A stretch of 64,000 nt of DNA from positions 130,412,920 through 130,476,919 of the forward strand of contig CM043964.1 in assembly GCA_014529385.2 (NCBI GenBank), in the 5' to 3' direction. Both the position numbers and the translations under genes were made by a program. The notes beneath the pieces are model-generated. The model saw only the letters and a list, made by a program, of their open reading frames with translations. It was not told the DNA's origin and made no database searches. This document shows, piece by piece, positions 25,801 to 35,730 of this stretch (position 1 is its first letter; each line of letters starts with the position of its first letter). Source of the stretch: Adiantum capillus-veneris. Its lineage: Eukaryota > Streptophyta > Polypodiopsida > Polypodiales > Pteridaceae.

Positions 25801-28800
25801 AATAGTCTCGGCGTGCTGATCCTATCAGGTCCGGGAACTCGAACACAATGGGAGTGTCACTGCATCAAAGCACAACTAGAGAATTACACTTCCCATTTAT
25901 TTGCTCAGAAAAAGAGAAGCTAGAGGATTGTGAGTGTTTATACGAACAGAGAACTGTTCTTATAAGTTAAAGCCTTGTCAAAGATGCGTGACCCCCACGG
26001 TCCTGAAAGATCTGGAGAAACCTCATGATTAAGGTCAGCAGCAAGGTTAAACTTAACAGCATCTCGATATGACATGATTGAAGAAGGTTCAAAGTAAAGG
26101 GCGCAATCTGTCAATGTCAACCGACCTGCAACGATGTACAAAAACAAAATCAACCAATGTGAATACTCACAATGGCATTCTCAAACAAAGAAATAGAAAG
26201 GAAGTCACATGAGGCCTGGAATCAAGGGACCCATTTACAACCTTGAAAGATGATGTAAGAGAACAAAATGAACCAATGTGAAGGCTCACATTGGCATTCT
26301 AAAACAAAGAAAGAGAAAGGAAGTCACATGAGGCTTGGAATGAAGGGACCCATTTACAAACTTGAAAGAAGGCATACAAAAATTTGTACGCCCTTCTCCC
26401 TTCTTATCTAGGGCATGTTTTAGCATGCCAAAAATATTCATTTTGGGGTTCAGGGGTTCTCTATTTCCTTCCTGGAATTTGTTCTCTTTCTCCCCTTTTT
26501 TTGGGTTTTGGGTTTTCTTTTCTCCTTTTTATGGGGCGGCCAGGGGAAGGGGGGCAAACACTACTTCAAAGCAGAGATAGTGCAAAAACCTCACAAAACG
26601 GTGTCATACCAGAGAAGGCCTTTGAACCAACATGTTGTATCACTGTCTGTGACACTCCATCAACTTCCAAGACAAGCTCTTCCTCAGAAACTGGCAGATT
26701 GTGGACATGAGCATAACCATGTTTTGCCTTGAGCTCTTTAACATGTCTATTACCCATAAGTAAAGATAGAATCAGAAATTAGAACACTTCCAATAGTCAA
26801 AAAGAATCTCACATGCCGCCAATGCTATCTTTTAATCCAACTTGTCTAGCTAAGCATGAAGACATCAAAATTGCTTACTTTTCTAGTGCCCCAAGATATT
26901 TTTCATAAATTGGAAAAGGCATCCGTCCAGACGTTGATGCAGTAAGAGTCTCAAATTGGGAGTAAGCAGTCACTGTGTCGGCAACTATTGTAACACATGG
27001 AGCGACACGGACAAATGCATCAATACCAAATGTATCCTGAACATCGATCTGTATATAACAGGAAAATGGTTGACAAAATAAGTACTAAACCGTCTCAAGG
27101 GCTCTCTGGATTACTAATTTGATATAAAATGAGTGATCACTCGTCTGGAAGGTCTTTGAAGTTTTTGAAGCCTACCAGCAGAGGCATCAAATCCGTGTAG
27201 AAAATTGACGCATCATCATCATCTTCCTCCTCTTTTGCTCGAGTCTCGTAGTTACCCTCCTGTACAAGTCAAGGCTGAAATCACCCTTTTGCAAAATGGC
27301 TAAACAGAAAGGAATGCAGCAGAAATAGGACATAAGCCAAAAGAGGAAAGCCACCTGCACAATCAGCTGTTGACTGGTAGTTGTTGGTGTTTCCCAGGCA
27401 ACCATGCAATCGAAGCTGTACCGGCGAAAATTGATGTCATGTAGGTGATCTTCATATGATGTTAGGATTGAAAAAGCTTCAAAGCAACAATATTCCACAA
27501 AGCTACGACCATATTCGAGATGGCCCTTTACTCCGACAGCTTGTATGGTATGAGTGAAATCATGCCAGAGGTTGTTGACCGTTGTAGAAAGAACCCTGAA
27601 AAAACAGCTTGTAAAATAACATTTCAGCTTCAGCTATTAAATAGATGCTGGAACATTGGCTGGATAGGCGAATAGTATTCACATAAGTGAAAGCACACTA
27701 GTGTCGCCTACTGCCTACTGGCTCTACTCTCGTCGCTTTCATTAATAAGCTAGATTCCTATAGACTTTAAGGTTTAAGGAAACTATAGGAAAGTTAAAAG
27801 GATAGGATGAAAGGAATGAAATGAAAACTCAGCCAGCAGACACGTATAGCTAACATGTTAGCTTTTGACCTTCCATTAATCCTTTCTTTCATCTTCCATC
27901 ATCTAAGGCTCTTTGACCCTTCAATTCAAACTTGTTCAATTTCTCATCATAGAGGAATTTGAGGGACCATACTGTCGCTAAACAATTTGCATAGTGCAAT
28001 TATATGTGCATGACATTTGCATTCAAATGAGGTGCAAATGCAAAACCTAATAATTTTGAGTTCAAGAAGCAACTCTCACTCGAGACAAGATAGTGGAAGG
28101 CAGACACGGTAATACATACTTGGCTGAGTAAATAGCAACTGAGTTTGCTGTTTGTGACAAGTGCTTAATTCTTTTCTCCTTCGACTCAGGAGGATACTCG
28201 GGTATCTCGCCCTTTTCATCCCTAAAAAGACCTGGCTTGCAGTATGCAGGCTTTTTCGCCTCCTGCTTTTCTTGAGCTTTCTTGGAAGATCCATGTTTTG
28301 AAAGAGACTTGAAAAATAAGTCGGTGAGTTTCCCTGAAAGAACATCAAAAACTCTTTCATGAATGTAATTTGAGCTTTTAAACATGTCCGCAAACCCATA
28401 ACCATCTACATTGTTCAGCTCAAGCACAAGCAAGATGGAATCATAATAAAAATGTTGCCATATGCACTTGTCTGTGGACAGAACTCTAGAACCAATAAAA
28501 AAAGGTGCTCCATAACTTTTAAAAGTTGATCTTCCTAGGTGTGCATCCCCATGAAAAATGAGTCGCTATGATGCTCGTTGACTCAATGTCTCTTTAGAAA
28601 GGCCATGTATTGAGGATTATGTATTGCAAAGATCCAAAATTGATGTCAAAAGGTGCGTCACATATGAAGAATTAGCTTGTTATGTGGCAATAGCTTGTTC
28701 TGAGAATGTTTCCATATGCACAGAACTCTAGAGCCAATAAAAAAGGGTGCATTAGCTGCTGATTATTTTAGATTGTTGAGCTTCCTAGGTGTGCAACCGC

Positions 28801-29260
28801 ATGAAAATTGAGTCGCTATATTGATGCTCGTTGACTCGATGTCTCCTTAGCAAGCTCATGCATTGAGCATAATGGATGGCAATGATCCAGAATTGATGTC
28901 AAGAGGTAATGCATTTAATGTGTCACATATGACTTGTTATGACATTAACTGCTGCCATGAAGTAGTGGTATAATAAGCATTAGCTCTTGCTGCCTCATTC
29001 AGACTCCTTCGGGTCAGCAGTAATACAATTGAAACATCTGTGAAAGATTCTGCATTTGGTCAAATCTCAGAGCAATACAATGCACATTCCATGAAAGGGA
29101 TATTATGCATTTAGCACACTTTACTTCTGTTGATACCTTTGGAAGACTAGGATCAAGGCACAATAGTGGACAACGCCAGGAGATTGTATTCTGCCGCATG
29201 AGTGTCAGGAAGATGGGATATACAAGGGAGAAACTATACGGGTAAATAAGTTGAGATTGG

Positions 29261-29352
<92 letters not shown>

Positions 29353-29577
29353 AGTACTTGAGCAGAACCATAAAATGGAAAAACAACCAACCTGACATCT
29401 TATCAGCTCGCAGAATGTCGCTTTTCTGTATGCAGAAATTAGGACCTTGGCAGACTTGTTCTGTGTTGTGGGTTGGGTTCCTTTCAAGAGGATGCGGTGT
29501 TGATCAGCATAGGGGCACATTTTGAGGGAAGCGGGAGCGGCGCTTCGAGAGGGCATCGCGGTGGCGAGATGCACCAT
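22855..29577 (-). CDS. DUF639 family membrane protein, 11 exons
   Basis: Exons, minus strand in transcript order: 29577-29392 (tentative), 28418-28120 (start tentative), 27595-27355, 27259-27176, 27048-26879, 26746-26610, 26125-25948, 25859-25274, 24840-24728, 24565-24322, 23094-22855. The reading frame is continuous across all junctions and gives about 825 residues. The middle carries the block I know from plant DUF639 proteins (VFEFPDLIGSARRDYWLALI, then IARAVLGIIRLQAMRDC and LSWGDLVLEAL). The C terminus has hydrophobic segments (FHFAVILAYIIY, YLIPFAVAAAGAFIIWL, LLVCVLFGLALVLAMIPF) and ends in a charged tail, so it is probably membrane-anchored. Exon 1 reads MVHLATAMPSRSAAPASLKM, rich in Ser/Ala/Arg with few acids, which could be a plastid transit peptide. 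The molecular function of the family is unknown. Weak points are exon 1, the GAG acceptor of exon 2 and the GTTCGT donor at 25947. Confidence 0.85.
26143..26368. repeat. Tandem duplication inside an intron, period about 119 bp
   Basis: Copy 1 (about 26143-26250) and copy 2 (about 26262-26368) share AAGGAAGTCACATGAGGC and AAGGGACCCATTTACAA. They lie in the intron between the exons at 26746-26610 and 26125-25948 of the DUF639 gene and leave its coding sequence unaffected. Confidence 0.85.
28479..28950. repeat. Tandem duplication upstream of exon 2, period about 240 bp
   Basis: AGAACTCTAGA(A/G)CCAATAAA at 28479 recurs at about 28723. Both copies continue through CTTCCTAGGTGTGCA, GAGTCGCTAT, GATGCTCGTTGACTC and ATTGATGTCAA. 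The copies are about 85% alike by eye. They lie in what I model as the first intron of the DUF639 gene. Confidence 0.85.
29264..29350. repeat. Compound (CT)n(CA)n microsatellite
   Basis: CT run of about 52 bp then CA run of about 36 bp, just downstream of the tentative first exon of the DUF639 gene, hence inside its first intron if the model is right. Confidence 0.95.
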
Positions 29578-29678
29578 GAAAGTAGCTGCGCTGCTTATAG
29601 AAAGTTGATGGAGCTGGTGTTTTTCGTCGTCGTTCTTCTCCTCAAGCACGTTCCAGCTCAGCAATTGTGTGTGGTGGG

Positions 29679-29681
29679 TGC

Positions 29682-29716
<35 letters not shown>

Positions 29717-29717
29717 C
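29679..29717. repeat. (GA)n tract upstream of the DUF639 start
   Basis: Purine run that on the minus (gene) strand is CT-rich and lies about 100-140 bp before the proposed start codon. CT-rich elements in 5' untranslated or promoter regions are common in plant genes, so it may belong to the leader or core promoter. That is inference. Confidence 0.6.
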
Positions 29718-29739
29718 GAGCGAAGAAGGGCATCTATAG

Positions 29740-30304
29740 GGCAAGTTTCGATCTCAAGGCCAGTGTGCAAAATCGTTATCATATTCAATCCTACACCATA
29801 CCAATCTCACCCCTTCCTTCTAATCAGAGAACCTTACCATTTCCCTTACTCTTTAAAAATTCTAGAAATGGATTCGAACACAGCCCTGAGGTTCATCTCG
29901 TAACCACATGAGCTAACAAGTTACGTTGCATGTCACGTCAATCCATAAACTTTTAAAAAAAGCTCCTTTGTGCCTACTAGCTCCATGGCTGCTCTAAGGA
30001 AGTGGCCCCTGCTGCTCTTTCCCCTGCCTTGCAAGACCCCTACTCCTGCCTCGTGCGACCCAACTGGTCTTCCCTTGCCTTCGTGCAAAGCGTGCAAACT
30101 GCGTTTACTCCCCAAATTTCACTTGATTCCGCCTCTTTTTTTATTTAACTTCAGCTAGTACCCCCTACTAGAATTTTGCCTCTCTTCTCTCTTCTCTCTT
30201 CTCTCTATATCTTTGTATTATACTAAACGGCAGTGAGCCACCAAAAGACAATTGGGAGCTCATTGTCATCCACATGTGCCTCTCTCCACCCATTCTCCAG
30301 AGGA
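29740..30304. other. Intergenic stretch between the DUF639 gene and a copia element
   Basis: No gene recognised. It should contain the promoter of the minus-strand DUF639 gene. A (TCTCTTC)n-like tract lies at about 30180-30206. Positions about 30215-30260 resemble 34125-34170 on the far side of the copia insertion. Confidence 0.5.
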
Positions 30305-30309
30305 GAGAT

Positions 30310-30494
30310 TGTTGGGGTATAGGCGCCTGTGCCTTGCCCGGCCGCCCAGAGTCTGGGCGCCCACTGACTTGTATACCTTATACATAGCATAAGTGTATAG
30401 GGGGCTGCTCACTCTTTGGAGTCTCCTCATCCACATCGTGTCTGTCTCCTTCTCTCTCTCACTCTCCGTCTGTGGTGCTCCCCGATCCCCCTCA
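30310..30494 (+). repeat. 5' LTR of the young copia element
   Basis: 185 bp, TG...CA ends. Differs from the right LTR only at the CTCCTCAT/CTCCCCAT and CCCCCTCA/CCCCTTCA positions. Short LTRs of this size are typical of small plant copia groups. Confidence 0.95.
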
Positions 30495-30496
30495 AT

Positions 30497-30508
30497 TGGT
30501 ATCAGAGC
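30497..30508 (+). other. Primer binding site (initiator tRNA-Met type)
   Basis: TGGTATCAGAGC two bases after the 5' LTR, complementary to the 3' end of initiator tRNA-Met. Confidence 0.92.
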
Positions 30509-31993
30509 TTTGGCTTCACGACAGATGGAGTGCTACAGAGAAGTGAGCTTTCGGCTATGGTGAGCTCGCTTTCGGTGGAAGCTTGAGATCGGTGAGCAAA
30601 CACCAGATCTGTGCTCATGGAAGCTTGAGGGGAATTTCCAAGCTTGAGGGAAGAGTGTATTGCAAGTGTGTATGGTTATTTGCAGCCATACTTGCAGGAA
30701 GAATGCAGGTTTTCATTTCCGCAGGTCATTTTTCGGGCCCCAAAAACAGTGTTTTTTGCATAACTTTTGCATACGGAATGCGATTTATGCAAGGTTAAGG
30801 TGTAACCTAGGGTTTTGGCACGCTCCGGACGCAATGGTGATGTCCATTTGAGCTGATTTTGACCTCTGAAATTTCTGCAGCAGCAGTAAGTTTTTGCTGC
30901 GTTTTTGGACCGAAAACAGTGTTTTTGGCATATTTTGCACACTCGGACTCGGATACATGTGATCCAGGAGTCTACCTTGGGGTTTTGGCACGCTCCGGAC
31001 GCGCTCGTCATATCAGAATTTTAAAATTCTGAACGCTGAATTTTCTGCAGCAGCAGCAGTTGTTTATTGTGTGTCGAGGATTCCACACATGGTTTGCTCT
31101 CAGATGTGAGAGTGATATTTGCTACAAGTTTCCTCACAGGTGGGAGGATACGATGTATGCCTATGTGGTTTGATGCTCAGGGAGACTAATGTGATTGCAT
31201 TTTGAGCTCGGCAATGTATGCCTCGAGCATGTTTTTTGGCAGTCACAGGTAGAGCAGATATTTGTGTACTAGATTTGCAGGTGTTTGCAATGATGTATGC
31301 AAAGTATGGAGATTGGTGCATGCATTTGGAGTGTGATTTGACGCGCTTTGATTGCTCATGGTTTTGAGCGTGCAGTCAGTTTGGTTACTGGTTTTGTGGC
31401 CGTTTTACTGACGAAACTCTGGCGAAATTTTCCCAAGAGTTTTATGTGCATCATTCATGCGATCTAGGTAGAGATTGCGGGTTGCACTCAGCATTTGTGT
31501 GCGGTGTTCTCTGCAGGTGGGAGATTTGTGCGTGTGTATGCATCGATACCGCACAGTGTGGGCTTGGTGATTAGCTCACGGGTTTGACAGGCGTACAGTT
31601 ATCTTGGCACACTCACAGGAGTGAGTATTGTGATGTATGCTTGTGTGGCTACGAGCTAGGTAGCCGGATTCGAGCACTAATGGCTTGAGGTTTTTCAGCA
31701 GGTTTCAGCTACAGGTTTACAAGTTTACAGGCAGGTTTGAGGGCTTATTTGGGCGCTGAATTTTCAGCCATTGTTTCCTCTTTGCAGGTGTCCATGTATG
31801 GCTCAGTTGTAGGCTGATCTGGGACACATTTGTGACTTGTTTATGCAGCTGTTTAAGAGCTGAATTTTGGGGCTGATTTGTAGCCATATCTTACAGCCAT
31901 ATTTGCAGACTTTTGTTGATGCGATTCGAGCCAGTTTAGGGCTGATTTGGTTGACATTTGCTACTCATTGTTGGTTGCTCTTTTGCGAGCATT
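30509..31993 (+). other. 1.5-kb untranslated leader of the copia element with internal repeats
   Basis: No long frame. A module containing GGTTTTGGCACGCTCCGGAC occurs twice (about 30812 and 30981), each followed by TTTCTGCAGCAGCAG. AAAACAGTGTTTTTTGCATA and AAAACAGTGTTTTTGGCATA precede them. Leaders of this length are unusual for copia elements and may hold packaging or translation signals. Confidence 0.7.
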
Positions 31994-33847
31994 ATGGCTG
32001 ATTTTTCATTTGACTTCCAGCGTTATGGTCTGACACAGTTTGATGGTGTAGATTTTGTTGCTTGGAAGGAGCATATGCTTGTTGCATTGGCAGATTTGGG
32101 GCAGGATAAACCCTTGCTTGGTTTATCGGCGAAGCCCAAGTCTATGCGTGATGATGATTGGCAGGATCTTGATGAGTTAGCCATGTCTACGATTTGTTTG
32201 CATCTGGTTGAGTCTGTTTACTGGCAGGTCTCGAGGGAGACTACAACTCATGCTTTATGGCAGAGTTTACATGCTATGTACGCGACATCCATGTCTACAG
32301 GGGAGTCTAGTCCCACTTCTATGTCCATGGGAGAGATTGATCCCACACGCAAGTCTCGACGGCATAGAGACTTGACATGTTGGCATTGTGGACATAGAGG
32401 GCACATTAGGCGTCGATGTTTCAGGCGTTTGAGACAATGGAGGCGACAGATGCGTGATGCAGATTTGGGCATGACAAATGCTAGTGAGATCAGTACGGTG
32501 GTTACTGAGTATGCTTGTGATGGCGATGTCACATTTACATCTAGCTTGTCTTCAGACGATCTTATGTCTACGGATTGCATATCGGATTGCACATTGTCTT
32601 CACATTGGTTACTAGATTCAGATGCTACTTTCTATGTCACGTCGCATCGTGAGTGGTTTAGCACGTTTTCTAGTGGGAGACTTGGTTGTGTGCACATGGT
32701 TGATGGTGCTATGTATGACATTGAGGGTACAGGAGACGTATGTTTGTCCTTGCCCAGTGGTATGAGATTTACCCTGCGTCATGTGCGTTATGTGCCAGAT
32801 CTGAGACGGGATTTGATCTCAGTCAGACAGTTACGGGATAGTGGATGTCAGATTTTGCTACGAGAGCGAGATTTTGTGATGCATTTGGGTTCGCTAGTGA
32901 TTGCGAGAGGTGCCAGGAGTGGTACAGGTTACCCATTGCATGTGGATCACGCGAGAGACGGTGTTGTCTCTGTGATCACGCAGCCAGGTAGAGAGCGAGA
33001 GAGCAGGCGAGTCTCTTTTGCTTGTGGGTTGCAGGATGCTTTGCATGGAGTGCAGAGTAGTGAGCTCGTTGTGCACACAGTTGGGGCACGACTTGAGCAG
33101 TCACACAGAGAGGTGACAGAGTCAGACATGCATGCTTTGCTAGTGACTGAGCAAAGCAGAGAGTCAGTTGTGCGAGATACTTCTATGCAGGATAGACAGG
33201 TAGAGCGGTCTTGCTCTAGTGAGTCACGACAGGAGGACGTTGTGCAAGAGTCTATGCATACGGAGTTAGAGCATGAGAGCTCTAGTGAGTCACAGCAGAT
33301 TGAGTGGTCATGTTTGCAGTGGATGATTGCAGAGGAGGCTGAGATGTCAACGATTATGCAGTCATTCCTTTCTATGCTCGACAGTGAGCATGGGGATATA
33401 GTTGTGCAGGATATGTCTTCTAGCAGACACCTAGAGCAGCTGGTTTGCTCTGAGGTTGCACGAAAGGTTGATGCGTCTTTTGCGGACAGTCAGGAGATGC
33501 ATGTGGCTGACACGCCTTGTCAGTCAAAGATGCCTATTGCCAGGGATATATATGTTGATGCATGCTCCGTAGAGCTAGCAGGGCCCGCTAGCATTGCATC
33601 GGCATTCGGTGGTCTCATGTATGAGATGCTGATCTTGAGACCGGATATCGCAGCTACAGTGGGAGCATATGTAGTTGGAGTTGTCAGTCGTTTGTTGACT
33701 GATGATGGCATAGTGCACGAGGGAGATATGCAGGTATTGCGTACATACTTGCAGTACGTGTGCGGTACGTCTGGTGGTGTATGGACTTACACGGGAGCAG
33801 GACAGCCGGATGCACACAATCACAGCCAGCCAGTGGGCATCGGTTGA
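31994..33847 (+). CDS. Chimeric gag-like, protease-like and RT-tail protein of a non-autonomous copia element
   Basis: Counted from an upstream ATG at 31958, the frame has 629 codons. The ATG at 31994 (MADFSFDFQRYG) is the likelier start. Residues about 25-110 match the copia gag/UBN2 pattern (FDGVDFVAWKEHM, ALWQSLHAMY), but the gag domain is cut short. A perfect C-x2-C-x4-H-x4-C knuckle (CWHCGHRGHIRRRC) lies at 141-154. HWLLDSDATFYVTSH near 216-230 is the protease region with Asp-Ser-Asp instead of Asp-Ser-Gly, so probably inactive. Residues 235-330 resemble the GAG-pre-integrase region. Residues 330-530 are Glu/Ser-rich and unassigned. Residues 540-612 match the end of copia reverse transcriptase (LMYEMLILRPDIA, VVSRLL, LQYVCGTSGG). 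There is no integrase or RT active site. Its openness suggests a role in cis, such as binding its RNA. Confidence 0.85.
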   Translation: MADFSFDFQRYGLTQFDGVDFVAWKEHMLVALADLGQDKPLLGLSAKPKSMRDDDWQDLDELAMSTICLHLVESVYWQVSRETTTHALWQSLHAMYATSMSTGESSPTSMSMGEIDPTRKSRRHRDLTCWHCGHRGHIRRRCFRRLRQWRRQMRDADLGMTNASEISTVVTEYACDGDVTFTSSLSSDDLMSTDCISDCTLSSHWLLDSDATFYVTSHREWFSTFSSGRLGCVHMVDGAMYDIEGTGDVCLSLPSGMRFTLRHVRYVPDLRRDLISVRQLRDSGCQILLRERDFVMHLGSLVIARGARSGTGYPLHVDHARDGVVSVITQPGRERESRRVSFACGLQDALHGVQSSELVVHTVGARLEQSHREVTESDMHALLVTEQSRESVVRDTSMQDRQVERSCSSESRQEDVVQESMHTELEHESSSESQQIEWSCLQWMIAEEAEMSTIMQSFLSMLDSEHGDIVVQDMSSSRHLEQLVCSEVARKVDASFADSQEMHVADTPCQSKMPIARDIYVDACSVELAGPASIASAFGGLMYEMLILRPDIAATVGAYVVGVVSRLLTDDGIVHEGDMQVLRTYLQYVCGTSGGVWTYTGAGQPDAHNHSQPVGIG

Positions 33848-33915
33848 GAGCAGTTTTCTCTCACCTTTTGTAGTCTTTAGACTAGGTTCCCTTGCTTAAA
33901 GGCACCGTCGCCTTT

Positions 33916-33926
33916 AAGTGGGAGGT
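33916..33926 (+). other. Polypurine tract of the copia element
   Basis: AAGTGGGAGGT immediately upstream of the 3' LTR, the expected plus-strand priming site. Confidence 0.75.
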
Positions 33927-34111
33927 TGTTGGGGTATAGGCGCCTGTGCCTTGCCCGGCCGCCCAGAGTCTGGGCGCCCACTGACTTGTATACCTTATAC
34001 ATAGCATAAGTGTATAGGGGGCTGCTCACTCTTTGGAGTCTCCCCATCCACATCGTGTCTGTCTCCTTCTCTCTCTCACTCTCCGTCTGTGGTGCTCCCC
34101 GATCCCCTTCA
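33927..34111 (+). repeat. 3' LTR of the young copia element
   Basis: 185 bp, two differences from the 5' LTR, followed by the GAGAT target duplicate. Confidence 0.95.
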
Positions 34112-34116
34112 GAGAT

Positions 34117-34166
34117 CATGCACTCATATATACTAAATGAGGGTGAGTCGCCAAAAATTGACTGGG

Positions 34167-34220
<54 letters not shown>

Positions 34221-34462
34221 TCGTCCAAAGGATGTGTCACACACTTGTCTATATGATGGCCACTGTACGATGAAGTGTTCAAATATTGCAACGCATGCTA
34301 CAAAAACCAGACATTAGCGAGATCCCCAGTCCCCACTCGAAATTCCACATCACACCTCCATTGCGCCCTGCTCCCCTTTGCTTGCCCTCACCATCCCCAT
34401 CTCCTCCGATAAGGTATGTCTCCTAATCACTACATGCTAGCTTCCTCCCATGATACAGAAAT

Positions 34463-34506
<44 letters not shown>
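34117..34506. other. Interval with (CT)n and (GA)n tracts
   Basis: Contains (CT)n at 34169-34217 and (GA)n at about 34464-34506. No gene recognised. Confidence 0.7.
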
Positions 34507-34512
<6 letters not shown>

Positions 34513-34635
34513 TAGATTTTATTATCGTCCTCGGAGGTCAAATATGACCTATGGGACCAAAGTTACATGTGATGTAGTATGTGTATGGCTGATGAGTGAC
34601 TCTCGATGCTCCAAAATTGTAGTGATGAGAGTCGC

Positions 34636-34640
<5 letters not shown>
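34507..34640 (-). mobile_element. LINE tail, second copy of the family at 3.1 kb
   Basis: The reverse complement is identical over about 134 bp to 3113-3247, including the last 30 codons, the stop and the AATAAAATCTATCTATC tail. Its 5' end (plus-strand position 34640) runs straight into a (GA)n tract, as at the other copy. It is a very short 5'-truncated insertion. The giant gypsy element then landed in the adjoining GA tract. Confidence 0.8.
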
Positions 34641-34672
<32 letters not shown>

Positions 34673-35299
34673 TGTGTTAAGGCGGTTACGCCGCTAGCGG
34701 AAGCTAAATAGCGAGAACTCAACCAACAACAGAAATTTGTCAGACGAGGACGGAGCTTGACCCACAGGCGCATGGAAACAATTAGGTGGGTGTCAAATCA
34801 CCTACTCGACCTTCTAATGACAATCACTACTAAGGAAATCAAATCTAAGTTCTAAAATACGCAAGTGACTAAAATCCGTACTACGAACGAATGCTATACG
34901 AAACAGGATCTAGAATCATTGATTCAATCTCAAACTCAAGAGGAAGTCTATACACTAGGTAAGAACAACACCCTAAAGACTTGAACTGCAAAATCAACCT
35001 ATAACCACGCCGTGCGGTAAACGCGTATGAAGACAGACCGAAAAATACAGGTGATCGAAACTTGACCCCGATGGTACCAATGTGTAGCTCTACTCGTTGT
35101 GGTTCTATAGATATGTTGCACGCTCTATTCCGACACCCGAGTTGGAAGAAAACTCACACCGAAGCTCGTAGGAACTTACCACACATAGAAGCCGATAGCA
35201 CGCAATCTTGGTATCTGTGCGTAGCTCTCGCCGTTGCTAACACAATGGCGGTGTCGCTTCTCCAATGGCGGCTCCGTAGCTCGCGTAGCAAGTAGATGA

Positions 35300-35301
<2 letters not shown>

Positions 35302-35382
<81 letters not shown>
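35302..35382. repeat. (CT)n microsatellite inside the 3' LTR
   Basis: About 81 bp uninterrupted. The matching tract in the other LTR (53500-53572) is about 73 bp, so it travels with the element and changes length. Confidence 0.95.
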
Positions 35383-35384
<2 letters not shown>

Positions 35385-35454
35385 ACACAGTCACGGCGCT
35401 CAAAAACTCACTTTGATTAATAATCAGAATCCCCCTTAGGTTACAAAACTTTGG

Positions 35455-35462
35455 CTTATATA
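35455..35462 (-). promoter_or_regulatory. LTR TATA box (3' LTR copy)
   Basis: Element-sense GGTATATAAGCC, a good plant TATA box. Same position and sequence in the other LTR. Confidence 0.65.
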
Positions 35463-35682
35463 CCTCAGCCTTGGAGGTGAGAACATCTCTAACTAATTAC
35501 ATCGGCAAGTGAAATTACTTCGGATTTACAAGCTGGAAACTCAATTGAGTCCCGTTACTTAACGAATGGCTCAAGTCAAAATCAATGTCGGAAAAACATT
35601 TATTACAATCAATGGTTACAAAAATGATGAGTGTGAGCAAAAAATGTGGGTGTGATCCTCTGCTGGCTCTGCTGGCTCAACA

Positions 35683-35694
35683 CTCCCCCCTCCG
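35683..35694 (-). other. 3' polypurine tract of the giant gypsy element
   Basis: Element-sense CGGAGGGGGGAG directly abutting the TGTTGA start of the 3' LTR. Expected plus-strand DNA priming site. Confidence 0.85.
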
Positions 35695-35730
35695 CGTTCA
35701 TGTCGTCCCTGACATGACTTTTAGGCTTGG

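Larger units (their letters stand above)
30310..34111 (+). mobile_element. Young non-autonomous Ty1/copia retrotransposon
   Basis: Complete insertion of 3.8 kb. The 185-bp LTRs (30310-30494, 33927-34111) start TGTTGGGGTATAGG, end in CA and differ at two positions. The 5-bp target duplication GAGAT lies at 30305-30309 and 34112-34116. A Met-type primer site follows the left LTR, and a purine-rich AAGTGGGAGGT (33916-33926) precedes the right LTR. The only long frame is a gag-like/protease-like/RT-tail chimera (31994-33847). Integrase and nearly all of reverse transcriptase and RNase H are absent, so it must move in trans. The high LTR identity and intact TSD indicate a recent event. Confidence 0.93.
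34675..35682 (-). repeat. 3' LTR of the giant gypsy element
   Basis: 1008 bp, partner of 52873-53868. Contains a (CT)n tract of about 81 bp (35302-35382), a TATA box in element sense at 35462-35455, and a palindrome half-site ACGCGTATGAAGACAG at 35021-35036. The outer end shows TGTG before TGTTAAGG, probably a dinucleotide change in the flanking microsatellite. Confidence 0.95.

Noticed and set aside
29473-29911. Plus-strand frames opposite the tentative DUF639 first exon
   Set aside because: Dominated by Arg-Glu repeats. No domain. The minus-strand exon reading has a fitting donor and phase.
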